Counted from the stretch's first letter, positions 8,412-17,604 are shown. The stretch: 64,000 nt of DNA from QQVM01 sp964544885 (GCA_964544885.1 CAZJDX010000002.1:137123-201122), one strand, 5' to 3'. Numbers and translations: made by a program. Notes: a model not told the origin generated them from the letters alone.

Positions 8412-10829
8412 CTATTGCTTGTTTCTGGCTATAATTCTTTTGCGAACTGAGATTAACGTTCCTATTATCATCAGTAGGCATCCTGTCCATAGAATATTCA
8501 TTCCGGGAAAAATGATGGCCTTCATGATGATAAAGTTACGTTTATTGCTTTTTCTTTCGTGTACGGAGATGTCAATCTTGCCGGTTGAAGGGTCTATTTT
8601 ATCAAAACTGATTTTCAGGCCAAGCTCTTGAATTTCGGCATCCAGGTTATAAATACTAAAATCGCGGATCAGAAATACTGGTTCAGCGGCATAACTTTTA
8701 TTGTTTACGTCAACCACCCGTAAAATTGCACCGACTGCTATGTCGGATGGTCCGAGGTGTAAGGCTTCATCCTTCACATCTCTGTTAAGTCCTTCCAGAA
8801 TAATAAAACTGTTGCTGGCGTCTATTGTATCACCAACATTCATTTGCTTCGTCTTTGGTTCCTGGTATCCCTCTTTGGCTTTTTCTCCGGGTGGAGGATC
8901 CAGTTCAGCGTAAGTAATGTGGGTATAAATATCTTTATGCAGGAATCGTTTTGTTGCAGGTTCAGCAACGTTTCCCATTCTTTCATTCAGCTGAATGAAA
9001 GGTTTTAGTTCGAAAACTTTTTCCTTATTCCCACCCGGAACTTTGGTTTGATAATATTCAATAGTATAATAAATATTTACACCTTCCTGGTGCTTTCCCG
9101 AATAAGTGACGAAGTAGTCTCCCATCGGAAGGGTATCAGTCCTTTGCTCAATCAGAATGTTCTCCTTATTCGGGAAATCTTTTCCGAGATCAACATTCTT
9201 CAGATTTCTTGAAATGATCTCTTTCTTGGAATTAGAAATTAATGCGCCCAATAACAGCAACGCGAAGCCTATATGGGCGATTGAACCTCCGGCATTACTG
9301 AATTTACCTTTAAGTACCCTGATCAGGTAATCGAGATTTGCCAAGACCGCGAAACTTGATGCAAAGAGCAGTACATAATAAGGAATGGGATATCTTCCAA
9401 GAATGAAAACCGAGGAGAGAGTGATGACTAAAGCAATACTGAAGGATGGAAGCAGCTTGTGTCTGACTTGCTTGAAATCCGATTGCTTATATCGAAAAAA
9501 CTGTCCGGCGGCAAGCAGTAAGCTGATCATGATGGCAACAGGTACCTGCCATCTGTTGTAGTGTTCAATAGGATCAGCCGGCGGAGCCAGTTTGGTACCA
9601 ATTATTTTGTTAATGACCGGAATAGAAGTAGTAAAGGTGATCTGCAGACTACCGATAACCAGGACAAGCATACCTACAAACATCCAGAACTCTCGCGAGG
9701 CGAAATGTTCTTCCGGTTCCTTGGTTCTTAGCGCCTTGCGGTTAATGAAAAGCAGTACTGCGGCAAAGAGTAAAAAGAAAAGCATATAAATGACAAGCTG
9801 TCCGGTCATACCCAGGTCGGTAAAAGCATGAACAGAGGAGTCTCCGAGAATTCCGCTGCGTGTCAGAAATGTGGAATAAAGAATGAAAAAGAATGTTACC
9901 ACAGCCAGGACAATGGACGATATCAAGGCTGTTCCTCTGTGTTTGTTGATGAGCATCACATGCCCAAGACCGACAAGCGTCATCCACGGGACGAGTGAAG
10001 CATTTTCGACGGGATCCCATGCCCAGAACCCGCCGAAGCTGAGCGATTCGTATGCCCATGCCGCACCCATCAGGATACCAGTACCCAAAATCATGATTCC
10101 AAAGAAAGTCCAGGGAAGCGCGGGCCGGATCCATTCTGAATATTTTTTTCTGAGGAGTCCTGCCATGGCAAAGGCAAAAGGCACCAGGGTCGCTGCAAAA
10201 CCTAAAAACAAAGTGGGAGGGTGGATGGTCATCCAGTAATTCTGCAGGAGTGGATTGAGACCCCTTCCGTCATGGATACGGCTCAGATAGTCGGGAAGCT
10301 GAATGAAAGGAAGATTGGCAAAGTCAGGATGATCGCGTAACAGTATGAAAGGATTCGTCCCTATCTTATGTCCGAATATCACCACACCAAGGATCATTGA
10401 CATCAGAAATACCTGAACAATGGAAATGATAGCCATCACTCCGCCTTCCCATTCACCCGCCTTGAAGATCAGAATCCAGCTGAGTATGATATGCCAGAAG
10501 ATCCAGAGTAGAAAGCTCCCTTCCTGACCTTCCCAAAAGCATGAGAAAATATACCTAAGTGGCATCTGAGTATTGCTGTGCTCCCAGACATAGTGATATT
10601 CGAAACGGTGATTGATAACCAGGTAAAAGATAATTCCGATAATTCCCAGCACGGAAACACTATGTATGGCAAAAGAGGTTCTTGCGGTCTTTTTCCAGGA
10701 TCTGTCGCCGTCTTTAAGTGAGAAGAAATAGGAAATTCCTGCCAGCAGAGCCGAAGTGAAGGCCAGCATAATAAGGAGGTTGCCGATCCGGCCCCAGATC
10801 AACTGTTCACCTGCATAGGAAATTTCCAT
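8412..10829 (-). CDS. ccmF: Cytochrome c maturation protein CcmF (haem lyase)
   Basis: An 805-residue polytopic inner-membrane protein of the haem-handling family. The first two thirds contain more than ten transmembrane helices, conserved periplasmic histidines and the tryptophan-rich motif GGFWAWDPVENASLVPW (around residues 265-285), the WWD-type haem-binding signature. A large periplasmic beta-rich domain (about residues 540-770) precedes a final transmembrane helix. CcmF takes haem from CcmE and ligates it to CxxCH cysteines of apocytochromes in the periplasm. It is the last gene of the ccmB-C-D-E-F run, 33 bases after ccmE. No separate ccmH or ccmG is visible nearby. Confidence 0.93.
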   Translation of the reverse strand: MEISYAGEQLIWGRIGNLLIMLAFTSALLAGISYFFSLKDGDRSWKKTARTSFAIHSVSVLGIIGIIFYLVINHRFEYHYVWEHSNTQMPLRYIFSCFWEGQEGSFLLWIFWHIILSWILIFKAGEWEGGVMAIISIVQVFLMSMILGVVIFGHKIGTNPFILLRDHPDFANLPFIQLPDYLSRIHDGRGLNPLLQNYWMTIHPPTLFLGFAATLVPFAFAMAGLLRKKYSEWIRPALPWTFFGIMILGTGILMGAAWAYESLSFGGFWAWDPVENASLVPWMTLVGLGHVMLINKHRGTALISSIVLAVVTFFFILYSTFLTRSGILGDSSVHAFTDLGMTGQLVIYMLFFLLFAAVLLFINRKALRTKEPEEHFASREFWMFVGMLVLVIGSLQITFTTSIPVINKIIGTKLAPPADPIEHYNRWQVPVAIMISLLLAAGQFFRYKQSDFKQVRHKLLPSFSIALVITLSSVFILGRYPIPYYVLLFASSFAVLANLDYLIRVLKGKFSNAGGSIAHIGFALLLLGALISNSKKEIISRNLKNVDLGKDFPNKENILIEQRTDTLPMGDYFVTYSGKHQEGVNIYYTIEYYQTKVPGGNKEKVFELKPFIQLNERMGNVAEPATKRFLHKDIYTHITYAELDPPPGEKAKEGYQEPKTKQMNVGDTIDASNSFIILEGLNRDVKDEALHLGPSDIAVGAILRVVDVNNKSYAAEPVFLIRDFSIYNLDAEIQELGLKISFDKIDPSTGKIDISVHERKSNKRNFIIMKAIIFPGMNILWTGCLLMIIGTLISVRKRIIARNKQ

Positions 10830-10862
10830 TCAAATAAGAATCGTTGAGTGCTGTTAAAAAAA

Positions 10863-11264
10863 TCAGGAATTAGTCATTGATTCAATGTCCGCACTTGGAT
10901 CATTGTACTTTGAAGGACATTTCATCAGGATATCCTTGGCAATAAATTCATCACCTTTCATTTTTCCGATAACTACAATCTGTTCCGACTTGTCAAAGTC
11001 CTGTGGCTTTGCTCTGTGTAATAATACTTTTTTCTCCACGCCTTCATTGTCTTTCAGGTAAAAGGTAAACAGGTCGGCATCAGTTTCCGGATTATATTCC
11101 TGTGGTTTTTCTCTGTCAAGCTGGCCAACCACATGGTAGGTCTTACCGGGATTTTGTCCGGCAATGCTGAATGAGGCATAGGTACTTGAGTCAGCAACGG
11201 TGGCCATTATAGCCGCTACTGCTATGGCGATTGCCAGGATCGCAAGTATGTGTGATTTTTTCAT
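10863..11264 (-). CDS. ccmE: Cytochrome c maturation protein CcmE, CxxxY variant
   Basis: A 133-residue haem chaperone: an N-terminal membrane anchor (residues 5-24) and a periplasmic OB-fold domain (YHVVGQLD, LFTFYLKDNEG, IVVIGKMKGDEFIAKDILMKC). In the classical protein, haem is bound covalently to a histidine in HxxxY. Here the corresponding site reads CPSKY (C116 and Y120), a CxxxY motif. This variant is known from Desulfovibrio and archaeal CcmE of the modified system I, where a cysteine replaces the histidine. CcmE receives haem from CcmC/CcmABCD and passes it to CcmF. It lies between the CcmD-like gene and ccmF. Confidence 0.92.
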   Translation of the reverse strand: MKKSHILAILAIAIAVAAIMATVADSSTYASFSIAGQNPGKTYHVVGQLDREKPQEYNPETDADLFTFYLKDNEGVEKKVLLHRAKPQDFDKSEQIVVIGKMKGDEFIAKDILMKCPSKYNDPSADIESMTNS

Positions 11265-11362
11265 TCCTGACCGGTTAAAAAAGAAAGCGCAAAGGTACGC
11301 TTTAATCAGGAATTGATCATGCCTTAAGGTGAAGAAAAGATGGATTTATGCTTCTCGAAAAA

Positions 11363-11581
11363 TTACTTTTCGAGCTTTTTCAGTCTTCTTTCGATCATAA
11401 ACAGGAATACAAGTATGCCGGTGAAAATGATGCAAAGAACGGCGATTACAACCCAGATCATTCCATCCGACCGCATCTGGTCTGCCATTTCAATGTCCGA
11501 TGCATACGAAGTTGTGCAAAACAACAGAAAGACCGGTAATAATAATGATTTGATGGATAAAAGTCTTGGATGATTTTTCAT
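11363..11581 (-). CDS. ccmD: CcmD-like small membrane protein
   Basis: A 72-residue protein with an N-terminal signal-like hydrophobic stretch (SLLLPVFLLFCTTSYA), then one transmembrane helix (WVVIAVLCIIFTGILVFLFMI), then a short basic tail RRLKKLEK. This topology, and the position exactly between ccmC and ccmE, match the Bacteroidota CcmD family. CcmD helps release haem-loaded CcmE from the CcmABC complex in the inner membrane. Sequence identity to model CcmD is low, as usual for so small a protein; the call rests on context and topology. The start ATG is 37 bases after the ccmC stop. Confidence 0.75.
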   Translation of the reverse strand: MKNHPRLLSIKSLLLPVFLLFCTTSYASDIEMADQMRSDGMIWVVIAVLCIIFTGILVFLFMIERRLKKLEK

Positions 11582-11618
11582 GTGTTCCTGAATGGTTCGT
11601 CGGATGTTTTAACTCAGT

Positions 11619-12314
11619 TCAATTATTCTCTCTCTCAATTTCAATGCGCCTGATGCGTACTCTTATTTCAGTGATCCATGCGGCCAGGAGGGCCCAGCCG
11701 ATAATAGCCGGATAAAACACGGTTCTCATCCTGCTGTCAAGATCATAGGCGCCAAAACCCGGATTTCCACCATTGCCAGGGTGTAGTGAATCTGTCATAC
11801 GGGGAAGGACCATGATGAAGACGATCATCAGTGTGAATGCGAAAATGGAATAGACAGCGGAGATCCTTGCGCGTTTATGTGTGTCATCCATGGAATTGCG
11901 GAGTATGATGTAGGCAAGATAAACGAGCAATGCAGCTGCCGCGCCGTTAAGTTTCGCGTCATTCACCCACCAGGCACCCCAGGTGTATTTAGCCCAAATG
12001 CTTCCTGTCAATATACCTAATATACCGAGAAAGATACCGGTCTGTACACAACGTCCGGCCTTGGTATCATCATCAATTTCACTTTTCCTGAGATATCTGA
12101 TACCATAGTACAATGATGCCATCATCATGATCAGCATGGCAAACCACATGGTAACATGAAAGTACAGGTTCCTGATCGTTTCGTGAAGGATAGGAAGTCT
12201 TGGAACTTCAGTCAGAAATCCGGCAATGATAGTGTAGAACAGAAGAATGACAGACATCCACTTCCACCATTGAAGTCTGACAGGGTATTTGTTTGTTGCA
12301 CCCGGCTTTTCCAT
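11619..12314 (-). CDS. ccmC: Haem exporter protein CcmC
   Basis: A six-helix inner-membrane haem-handling protein of about 231 residues. The tryptophan-rich motif reads WGAWWVNDAKLNGAA (about residues 110-125), matching the WGxWWxxDxxL haem-binding signature, with periplasmic histidines in the flanking loops (HETIRNLYFHVTMWF). CcmC presents haem to CcmE. I use the ATG at 12314 (MEKPGATNKYP), which begins 1 base after the ccmB stop codon, rather than an in-frame start 45 bases upstream inside ccmB. The tight coupling to ccmB supports a single operon. Confidence 0.92.
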   Translation of the reverse strand: MEKPGATNKYPVRLQWWKWMSVILLFYTIIAGFLTEVPRLPILHETIRNLYFHVTMWFAMLIMMMASLYYGIRYLRKSEIDDDTKAGRCVQTGIFLGILGILTGSIWAKYTWGAWWVNDAKLNGAAAALLVYLAYIILRNSMDDTHKRARISAVYSIFAFTLMIVFIMVLPRMTDSLHPGNGGNPGFGAYDLDSRMRTVFYPAIIGWALLAAWITEIRVRIRRIEIERENN

Positions 12315-12315
12315 A

Positions 12316-12975
12316 TCACTCACGCCAAAGATAAGGAAACAATAAATAGGAGAGGGCAATTACTAAGGTGTTGAGGGCCAAAAGAATAATGATATATTGC
12401 TGGCTGACAGACCAGGCCAGTCCATCCATGGCATTCTTTGAAATCCGGATGATCGTAATCAGTAAAGGGATCAGAACAGGAAAACTCAGTACAGCCATCA
12501 ATGTTGTATTACTTCCTGCACGAGATGCAATGGCGCTGACCATGGAGAGAACAGCAGAAAAGCCTGCCGTTCCGAGCAACATGGAAAGGAGATACAAGGG
12601 GAAATCCTGAACAGGATTGCCTACAAAGAGGGAGTAAAAAGCAAGACTCAACATAGCCAGAAATAACATCAGTATCATGCTGTAAACTGTCTTGGAAATA
12701 ATGATTGAACGGGCATCTGCAAGTGTGTAGAAGTAAAGCATTCTGCCACGACTTTCCTGCATAAAACTTTTGGCTACAGCGTTAACACCGGCGAACAGGA
12801 TAATGATCCAGAATAAAGCATTCCACGTAGGCGGATCTATTATCTGACGAAAAGAAAGATAGCATACAAAGACGGTTGAAACAACGTAAAGCATCAAGCC
12901 CTGGAATGCGAATTTCTGTTTCCATTCCTGGAGGATTTCCTTCCTGACGAGATACTTGATTTCGCGAAATATCAT
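12316..12975 (-). CDS. ccmB: Haem exporter permease CcmB
   Basis: A permease of about 219 residues with six transmembrane helices. It starts with an amphipathic segment (MIFREIKYLVRKEILQEWK) followed by FQGLMLYVVSTVFVCYLSF and the conserved MLYFYTLADARSIIISK loop, which contacts the ATPase CcmA in the CcmABCD complex. CcmAB uses ATP to drive release of haem-CcmE. The ccmA gene is not adjacent; the gene upstream is the beta-CASP protein, 48 bases away. A start at 13017 is possible, but the ATG at 12975 fits the family start better. Confidence 0.9.
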   Translation of the reverse strand: MIFREIKYLVRKEILQEWKQKFAFQGLMLYVVSTVFVCYLSFRQIIDPPTWNALFWIIILFAGVNAVAKSFMQESRGRMLYFYTLADARSIIISKTVYSMILMLFLAMLSLAFYSLFVGNPVQDFPLYLLSMLLGTAGFSAVLSMVSAIASRAGSNTTLMAVLSFPVLIPLLITIIRISKNAMDGLAWSVSQQYIIILLALNTLVIALSYLLFPYLWRE

Positions 12976-13023
12976 TTGGATTATTGTGTCTTCCTGAACC
13001 CTTGCTTTATACTCCAATCAATT

Positions 13024-14427
13024 TCAGTTGATGTCCCACTTGCTGTTCATTTCAGGAATTTCAATTTTTTTGAATCCTGCTTCATGAAGTCTCTCTCTCC
13101 ATTCAATCTGATCCTCATAATCTCCATGAACCAGAAATACTTTTTTTACCAGAGTTGGATCCTGGCAGCTCAGATAATCCAGCATTTCACTGTAATCAGC
13201 ATGGGCACTGAAGGAATTCAAGACTTCCACTCTTGCCTTCACGGTAAATGGTTTCCCAAAAATACTAACCTCTTTTTCGCCTGCGCTGAGTCTTCCGCCA
13301 AGACTGTCAGGACTGCAGTAACCTACAATCAGTATGGTGCTTCCTGCATTTTCAATATTATTCCGGATATGATGTTTCACTCTTCCGGCTTCGGCCATAC
13401 CTGATGCTGAAATGATAATCATGGGTTCCTTCATTTCATTTAGTCTCATGGAGTCTTCCGCCTTTTGTATGTAAAAAAGATTGTCGAATCCGAAAGGATT
13501 CGGGTCCTTCTCCATCGTTTTACGCATCTCGCTGTTAAAGCAGTCAGGATGCGCCTGCATAATAGAAGTTGCATTAATTGCCAGGGGACTATCAACAAAT
13601 ACTTTTATGTTGGGTAGTTTCTTTGCGTTAGAAAGATTGTTCAGTGCATATACCACCTCTTGTGTCCTGCCAAGACTGAAGGCCGGAATGATCAGTTTCC
13701 CTTTATTTTTTACACAGGTTTGCGTGACTATGTCAAGTAGTTTTTGCTCCGTCTGTTCATAACCTTCATGAAGTCTGTTTCCATAGGTTGACTCACAGAT
13801 CAGGTAATCCGCAGATGGAAAGGGTGCTGCTTTTCGAAGTATCTTATCATTCGGTCTGCCTATATCGCCGGTGAAAAAGAGCTTCCGTGTTTTTCCATTG
13901 TCAGTTATGCTCAGGTGAACACCCGCTGCTCCCAGTATGTGACCAGCATGCGTAAATTCAAGCACGATCCCTTTGTCAACGGTATATGGCTTGTTAAACG
14001 GAATGGTATGAAAAAATTCCATGGCTTTAGTTACATCATCCTTTGTATAAATTGGTTTGAGGATGGATTTATGTTCCCTTTCTCTTTTCTTATTCAGATA
14101 GCTTATATCATATTCCTGGATGTGCGCCGAATCCAGGAGCATGATGGAACACAAATCACGGGTAGCCGCTGTACAAATGATTTTTCCTGAGAAGCCCTGC
14201 TTCACCAGGTTTGGTATATTTCCGCTATGGTCAATATGAGCATGGGATAAAATAAGAAAATTCACCGAAGCAGGATCAAATCCAAAATGACGGTTCTGAG
14301 AATCCGTTTCCGATCCATGACCCTGGAAGAATCCGCAATCCAGCAGAATTGTTCTGCCGTCGCTAAGGGTGATCAGATGCTTGCTGCCTGTAACTGTTCT
14401 GGCAGCCCCGTGAAAAGAAATTGTCAT
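13024..14427 (-). CDS. Metallo-beta-lactamase/beta-CASP RNase-like protein
   Basis: A 467-residue MBL-fold protein with inserted beta-CASP domain and C-terminal RMMBL (Zn-dependent RNA metabolism) domain. The zinc ligands are visible: FLILSHAHIDHSGNIP (HxHxDH), THAGHILGAAGVHL, FFTGDIGR, and later SFSAHADYSEMLDYL and VFLVHGD. The family includes CPSF-73-like and YSH1-like exo/endoribonucleases, which act on RNA in the cytoplasm. It is transcribed from its own promoter (TATCTTTG at 14456-14463) and may read through into ccmB. The family call is firm; whether it is a nuclease here is inferred. Confidence 0.9.
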   Translation of the reverse strand: MTISFHGAARTVTGSKHLITLSDGRTILLDCGFFQGHGSETDSQNRHFGFDPASVNFLILSHAHIDHSGNIPNLVKQGFSGKIICTAATRDLCSIMLLDSAHIQEYDISYLNKKREREHKSILKPIYTKDDVTKAMEFFHTIPFNKPYTVDKGIVLEFTHAGHILGAAGVHLSITDNGKTRKLFFTGDIGRPNDKILRKAAPFPSADYLICESTYGNRLHEGYEQTEQKLLDIVTQTCVKNKGKLIIPAFSLGRTQEVVYALNNLSNAKKLPNIKVFVDSPLAINATSIMQAHPDCFNSEMRKTMEKDPNPFGFDNLFYIQKAEDSMRLNEMKEPMIIISASGMAEAGRVKHHIRNNIENAGSTILIVGYCSPDSLGGRLSAGEKEVSIFGKPFTVKARVEVLNSFSAHADYSEMLDYLSCQDPTLVKKVFLVHGDYEDQIEWRERLHEAGFKKIEIPEMNSKWDIN

Positions 14428-14455
14428 GCGGTTCTTTTGTTTGTGGATCCGGATT

Positions 14456-14487
14456 CAAAGATATGAGTTTTCAATCAGGAGTATCAA
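14456..14487 (-). promoter_or_regulatory. Promoter of the beta-CASP gene
   Basis: On the minus strand, TATCTTTG (14463-14456) is a perfect TAnnTTTG element 28 bases before the ATG. A TTG lies 21 bases further upstream (14487-14485), one base beyond the usual spacing. Confidence 0.55.
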
Positions 14488-14571
14488 ATAGATGAATTTC
14501 AGCCATCCTTATCACCTTTTTACGCCCTTGATCGTTTTAATCTGTGGCGGGCATATCCGATGTCCACTATC

Positions 14572-14602
14572 TGTGGATAATTATCCCTCAACACTAAGTG
14601 TT
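14572..14602. promoter_or_regulatory. Two palindromes and a perfect DnaA-box 9-mer in a divergent intergenic region
   Basis: The 325-base gap between the divergent beta-CASP and bshB1 genes (14428-14752) holds no gene. It contains TGTGGATAA (14572-14580, the perfect DnaA box TTATCCACA on the minus strand), the perfect 12-bp palindrome GGATAATTATCC (14575-14586), and AACACTAAGTGTT (14590-14602), a 13-base palindrome. They could be operators; this is inference only. Confidence 0.3.
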
Positions 14603-14752
14603 AGCGTGTAAAATTTGGCATGAATCTTAATGTCATGGATATGCTTTTTCCGGCAAAATCTTCCTTCACCGGACCAAGTTCTGGTTAAAGAATTCAGCCA
14701 CAATACCTGAAACTGACTTTTAGAAGTGACCTAAATTCATCACCTTCGCCTT

Positions 14753-15475
14753 ATGATTAAATTGGATATTCTCGCATTCAGTGCTCATCCGGATGATGTT
14801 GAACTTACCTGCTCCGGAACCATTCTGCTTCATACAAAAGCTGGCTCAAGGGTTGGCATTGTTGATCTAAGCAGAGGTGAATTGGGGACACGAGGGAATG
14901 AAGAATTGAGAAAGGAGGAAGCTGCGAAGGCATCAGCCATTCTGGGGCTAACAATTCGGGAAAATCTGAATCTGCCGGACGGCTTCATCCAGAATGACAG
15001 ACAGAGCAGGATGGCTGTGGTCGGTATGATAAGGAAGTTCCGTCCGGAGATTATACTTTCTAATGCAATAAGCGACAGACACCCGGATCATGCAGCAGCG
15101 GCAAAACTGGTCTCTGATTCGGTTTTTTTATCCGGACTTATAAAAGTTCAGACAAAGGATGATGATGGTGTGCTACAAAGTGCATGGAAGCCGCGTGCCG
15201 TGTATCATTATATACAAGACAGATATATCAAACCTGATTTTGTTATCGATGTCACTTCGGTTTGGGAGGAGAGAATGAAATCTGTTTTTGCCTTCTCATC
15301 TCAATTTTACAGTCCGGATTCGGATGAGCCTGAAACACCTATTTCTTCAAAGGATTTTATCGATTTCCTTAATGCACGGGCAAGGGAATTTGGCAGGCCG
15401 GCCGGCGTAAGTTATGCCGAAGGATTTACAGTTGAACGTACTCCGCTTTTAAAAGACCTCTTCGCCATTTACTGA
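14753..15475 (+). CDS. bshB1: Bacillithiol biosynthesis deacetylase BshB1
   Basis: A 240-residue LmbE/PIG-L-family zinc deacetylase, the length of BshB1. The zinc-binding motif FSAHPDDVEL (AHPDD) is at residues 9-18, with the second ligand site SDRHPDHAAA. Other family landmarks are DLSRGELGTRGN and the C-terminal YAEGFTVERTPLL. The enzyme removes the acetyl group from GlcNAc-malate to give GlcN-malate, the second step of bacillithiol synthesis. BshA and BshC are not visible here. It ends 75 bases before a strong bidirectional terminator shared with the next, convergent gene. Confidence 0.92.
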   Translation: MIKLDILAFSAHPDDVELTCSGTILLHTKAGSRVGIVDLSRGELGTRGNEELRKEEAAKASAILGLTIRENLNLPDGFIQNDRQSRMAVVGMIRKFRPEIILSNAISDRHPDHAAAAKLVSDSVFLSGLIKVQTKDDDGVLQSAWKPRAVYHYIQDRYIKPDFVIDVTSVWEERMKSVFAFSSQFYSPDSDEPETPISSKDFIDFLNARAREFGRPAGVSYAEGFTVERTPLLKDLFAIY

Positions 15476-15550
15476 TTCCCAAGTTCCACGTCTCACTACA
15501 GTAGATTTCCTGTCGGATGCGCTGGCCGGAGATAAAATTGGTAATAAAAA

Positions 15551-15587
15551 AAGGTTGTCTTTTTGAAAAGACAACCTTGTTTTTTGG
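15551..15587. terminator. Bidirectional terminator between bshB1 and the T9SS cargo
   Basis: AAGGTTGTCTTTT, loop T-G, AAAAGACAACCTT. It is followed by a T-rich run on the plus strand and by T8 on the minus strand, so it serves both converging genes. Confidence 0.9.
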
Positions 15588-15600
15588 AAATGTACAATTC

Positions 15601-17604
15601 TTACTGTACGATCATTTGTTTTGTGATCTTCTGACCTTGAGTCTGTACTGTATAGAAATAAATTCCGTCATTCCATTTTGATGTGTTCAGTTGAATGGTG
15701 TGAATTCCGCTGGCTGCATTGGTTCTGGTTTCTGAGTAGATTACTCTTCCAATCAGGTCAGTAACCTGGATGCTGATGTCTGAATTTTTGTTGATACTGA
15801 TATCAAATGCTGTCGCTCCCCGTGATGGATTTGGGAAGTTCTGCGAAACAGAAACATTTTCAGTGCGATCCACTTTCGGAACACTTACGGTGGCAGATTC
15901 TATTTTCACGAATACAATGTCGTTTGCAACCGTATTATTGGCTGCATCGCAGGTCTCGGTGCTGAGACTGTTTCCTGGTGCCGGGTCACGCTGATAAAGT
16001 ACATAAACCCAGTTGTCAACATGGCGGGCCACTGAAGCATATGCGCATTCCTGAAGTTCGCCATCACCACCCATGGCCTGAGGTAAAACAAGGTCCATTG
16101 GATAAGTCCAGGTCTGTCCATTGTCCGGAGAAGTGATGATATATACATGGGTATGCATCTGATGCCATATAGCCGTATCAGCGGCCTCATTCAATGCCAT
16201 ATAAGTAACATACATGGTGCCTGCAGCATCGATACCAGCTGATGGTCTGCTGGTCAGACTGAATCCGTATCGTCCGTATGGGCGTGCACAGGTTTCGTCC
16301 TGAGGGAAGTCAAGCGTTCCGTTTCCGTTATAGTCCTGTGAAGCGGCGATCTGAACATAGGCATCAGGAGCCATGGTCTCATTCCAGTAGAAGAGTCCAT
16401 CAGTAAGATTTGCGCTGAGGAATCCAACGTCATGAGTGGTATCTCTCCACCATTCTGAAGAGCCGAACCATACATGAGCCATTCCGTTATGATCGAGCAT
16501 TACATGCGGATCACCGGAGGAAGTGAATAAAGTATCATAGATCCCATCTCCGTCAACATCAGTGAGCATGGAGTCGAAATTAAAGAAAGGGATAGGCATG
16601 GTAACGATAATGGTCTTGGTCCAGGTCGCTCCGCCATCAGTTGATTTAAGGAGTCCGAGATCGGTTCCAAGGTCCCCGTATACTATAGCTACATTATTTC
16701 CGCGTGCATCAATACTGTAATTGTCGGCACCAAAGCCATCATAATAATTAGAATCTATCTCGTTGATGATAGAACGTAAGATAGGGAATGTCTGACCTCC
16801 ATCAACTGATCTTGAAAAGAGAATCGGACCATCCTGACCATAAAGAGGTACCGGAGGATCCTGAACACCTGTACCTTGTACGATTACATAAACTGTATCT
16901 CCGGAACCGGCCATTTTTGCCCAGGTATCATTGTTAGGTGCGGTACCCAGTGCGTTCAGTTGCTGGGTCCAGGCGCCTGTTCCTTTGGTAGGACGGGAAT
17001 TCATCAGCAGACGCATAAAACCAGTGGTGGAAGAATGTCCGACTGTCATTTCTCTTCCGGATGGTGTCACATAAATATTGGTGAATCCTGTACGGTAAGC
17101 GCCTTCAGTTCTTGTCTGTGGAAAGTCTCCTCCGGGACCGTCCGGAGAAAAGTACCAGTGACTGGTATAAGGTGCAATAGGCGGGTTGGGATCATAATAA
17201 TTGTAACCAGTACCACGCTGAGGAAAATCTACCGTCGCGTTCGGTGAGAATGTCCATGCGGCTGAAATAGATCCGTCATTATTTCTGACGAGACGGTTGC
17301 TCACGGAATTGTTGGTTTGCAGATCATAGTATGTGAAGCCAATGATCTCTTCTTCCATGATGGTGGTGGAAACGCGATTGTTCCTGCTCCCTGAAGGTGC
17401 GGCCGAACTTCTTGCCTGTGAGTTGTTGAGAGGTGCCTGATTGTCAATTCTGAATGCATCTTTATGCGAGGTGATCGCATTCTTTCTGACATGGGCAGGA
17501 ATCTCAGCTTGCTGGAACCCGACGGGCAGTCTTTTTTCTATCTGTTGTGCGCCAGCGGAAATACCGATACCGGCTGACAGGCAGATTAGTAAAATTTTTT
17601 TCAT
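15601..17604 (-). CDS. Secreted sialidase-like repeat protein with T9SS type A sorting domain
   Basis: A 667-residue secreted protein. Signal peptide: residues 1-19 (MKKILLICLSAGIGISAGA). BNR/Asp-box-like turns include SVDGGQTF, STDGGATW and SPDNGQTW, suggesting a beta-propeller. Two calcium-loop-like segments occur, DVDGDGIYDTL and DYNGNGTLDF. The last 80 residues (SQNFPNPSRGATAF, then VTDLIGRVIYSE, GIYFYTV and ITKQMIVQ) are a T9SS type A sorting domain. No catalytic sialidase residues can be assigned, so the role may be binding or structural. A near-consensus promoter lies upstream (17663-17691), and a strong terminator downstream. Confidence 0.85.
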   Translation of the reverse strand: MKKILLICLSAGIGISAGAQQIEKRLPVGFQQAEIPAHVRKNAITSHKDAFRIDNQAPLNNSQARSSAAPSGSRNNRVSTTIMEEEIIGFTYYDLQTNNSVSNRLVRNNDGSISAAWTFSPNATVDFPQRGTGYNYYDPNPPIAPYTSHWYFSPDGPGGDFPQTRTEGAYRTGFTNIYVTPSGREMTVGHSSTTGFMRLLMNSRPTKGTGAWTQQLNALGTAPNNDTWAKMAGSGDTVYVIVQGTGVQDPPVPLYGQDGPILFSRSVDGGQTFPILRSIINEIDSNYYDGFGADNYSIDARGNNVAIVYGDLGTDLGLLKSTDGGATWTKTIIVTMPIPFFNFDSMLTDVDGDGIYDTLFTSSGDPHVMLDHNGMAHVWFGSSEWWRDTTHDVGFLSANLTDGLFYWNETMAPDAYVQIAASQDYNGNGTLDFPQDETCARPYGRYGFSLTSRPSAGIDAAGTMYVTYMALNEAADTAIWHQMHTHVYIITSPDNGQTWTYPMDLVLPQAMGGDGELQECAYASVARHVDNWVYVLYQRDPAPGNSLSTETCDAANNTVANDIVFVKIESATVSVPKVDRTENVSVSQNFPNPSRGATAFDISINKNSDISIQVTDLIGRVIYSETRTNAASGIHTIQLNTSKWNDGIYFYTVQTQGQKITKQMIVQ

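Noticed and set aside
14572..14580. Replication origin based on a perfect DnaA box
   Set aside because: A single box, no cluster, no dnaA, dnaN or AT-rich unwinding region; one exact 9-mer in 64 kb is expected by chance about half the time.
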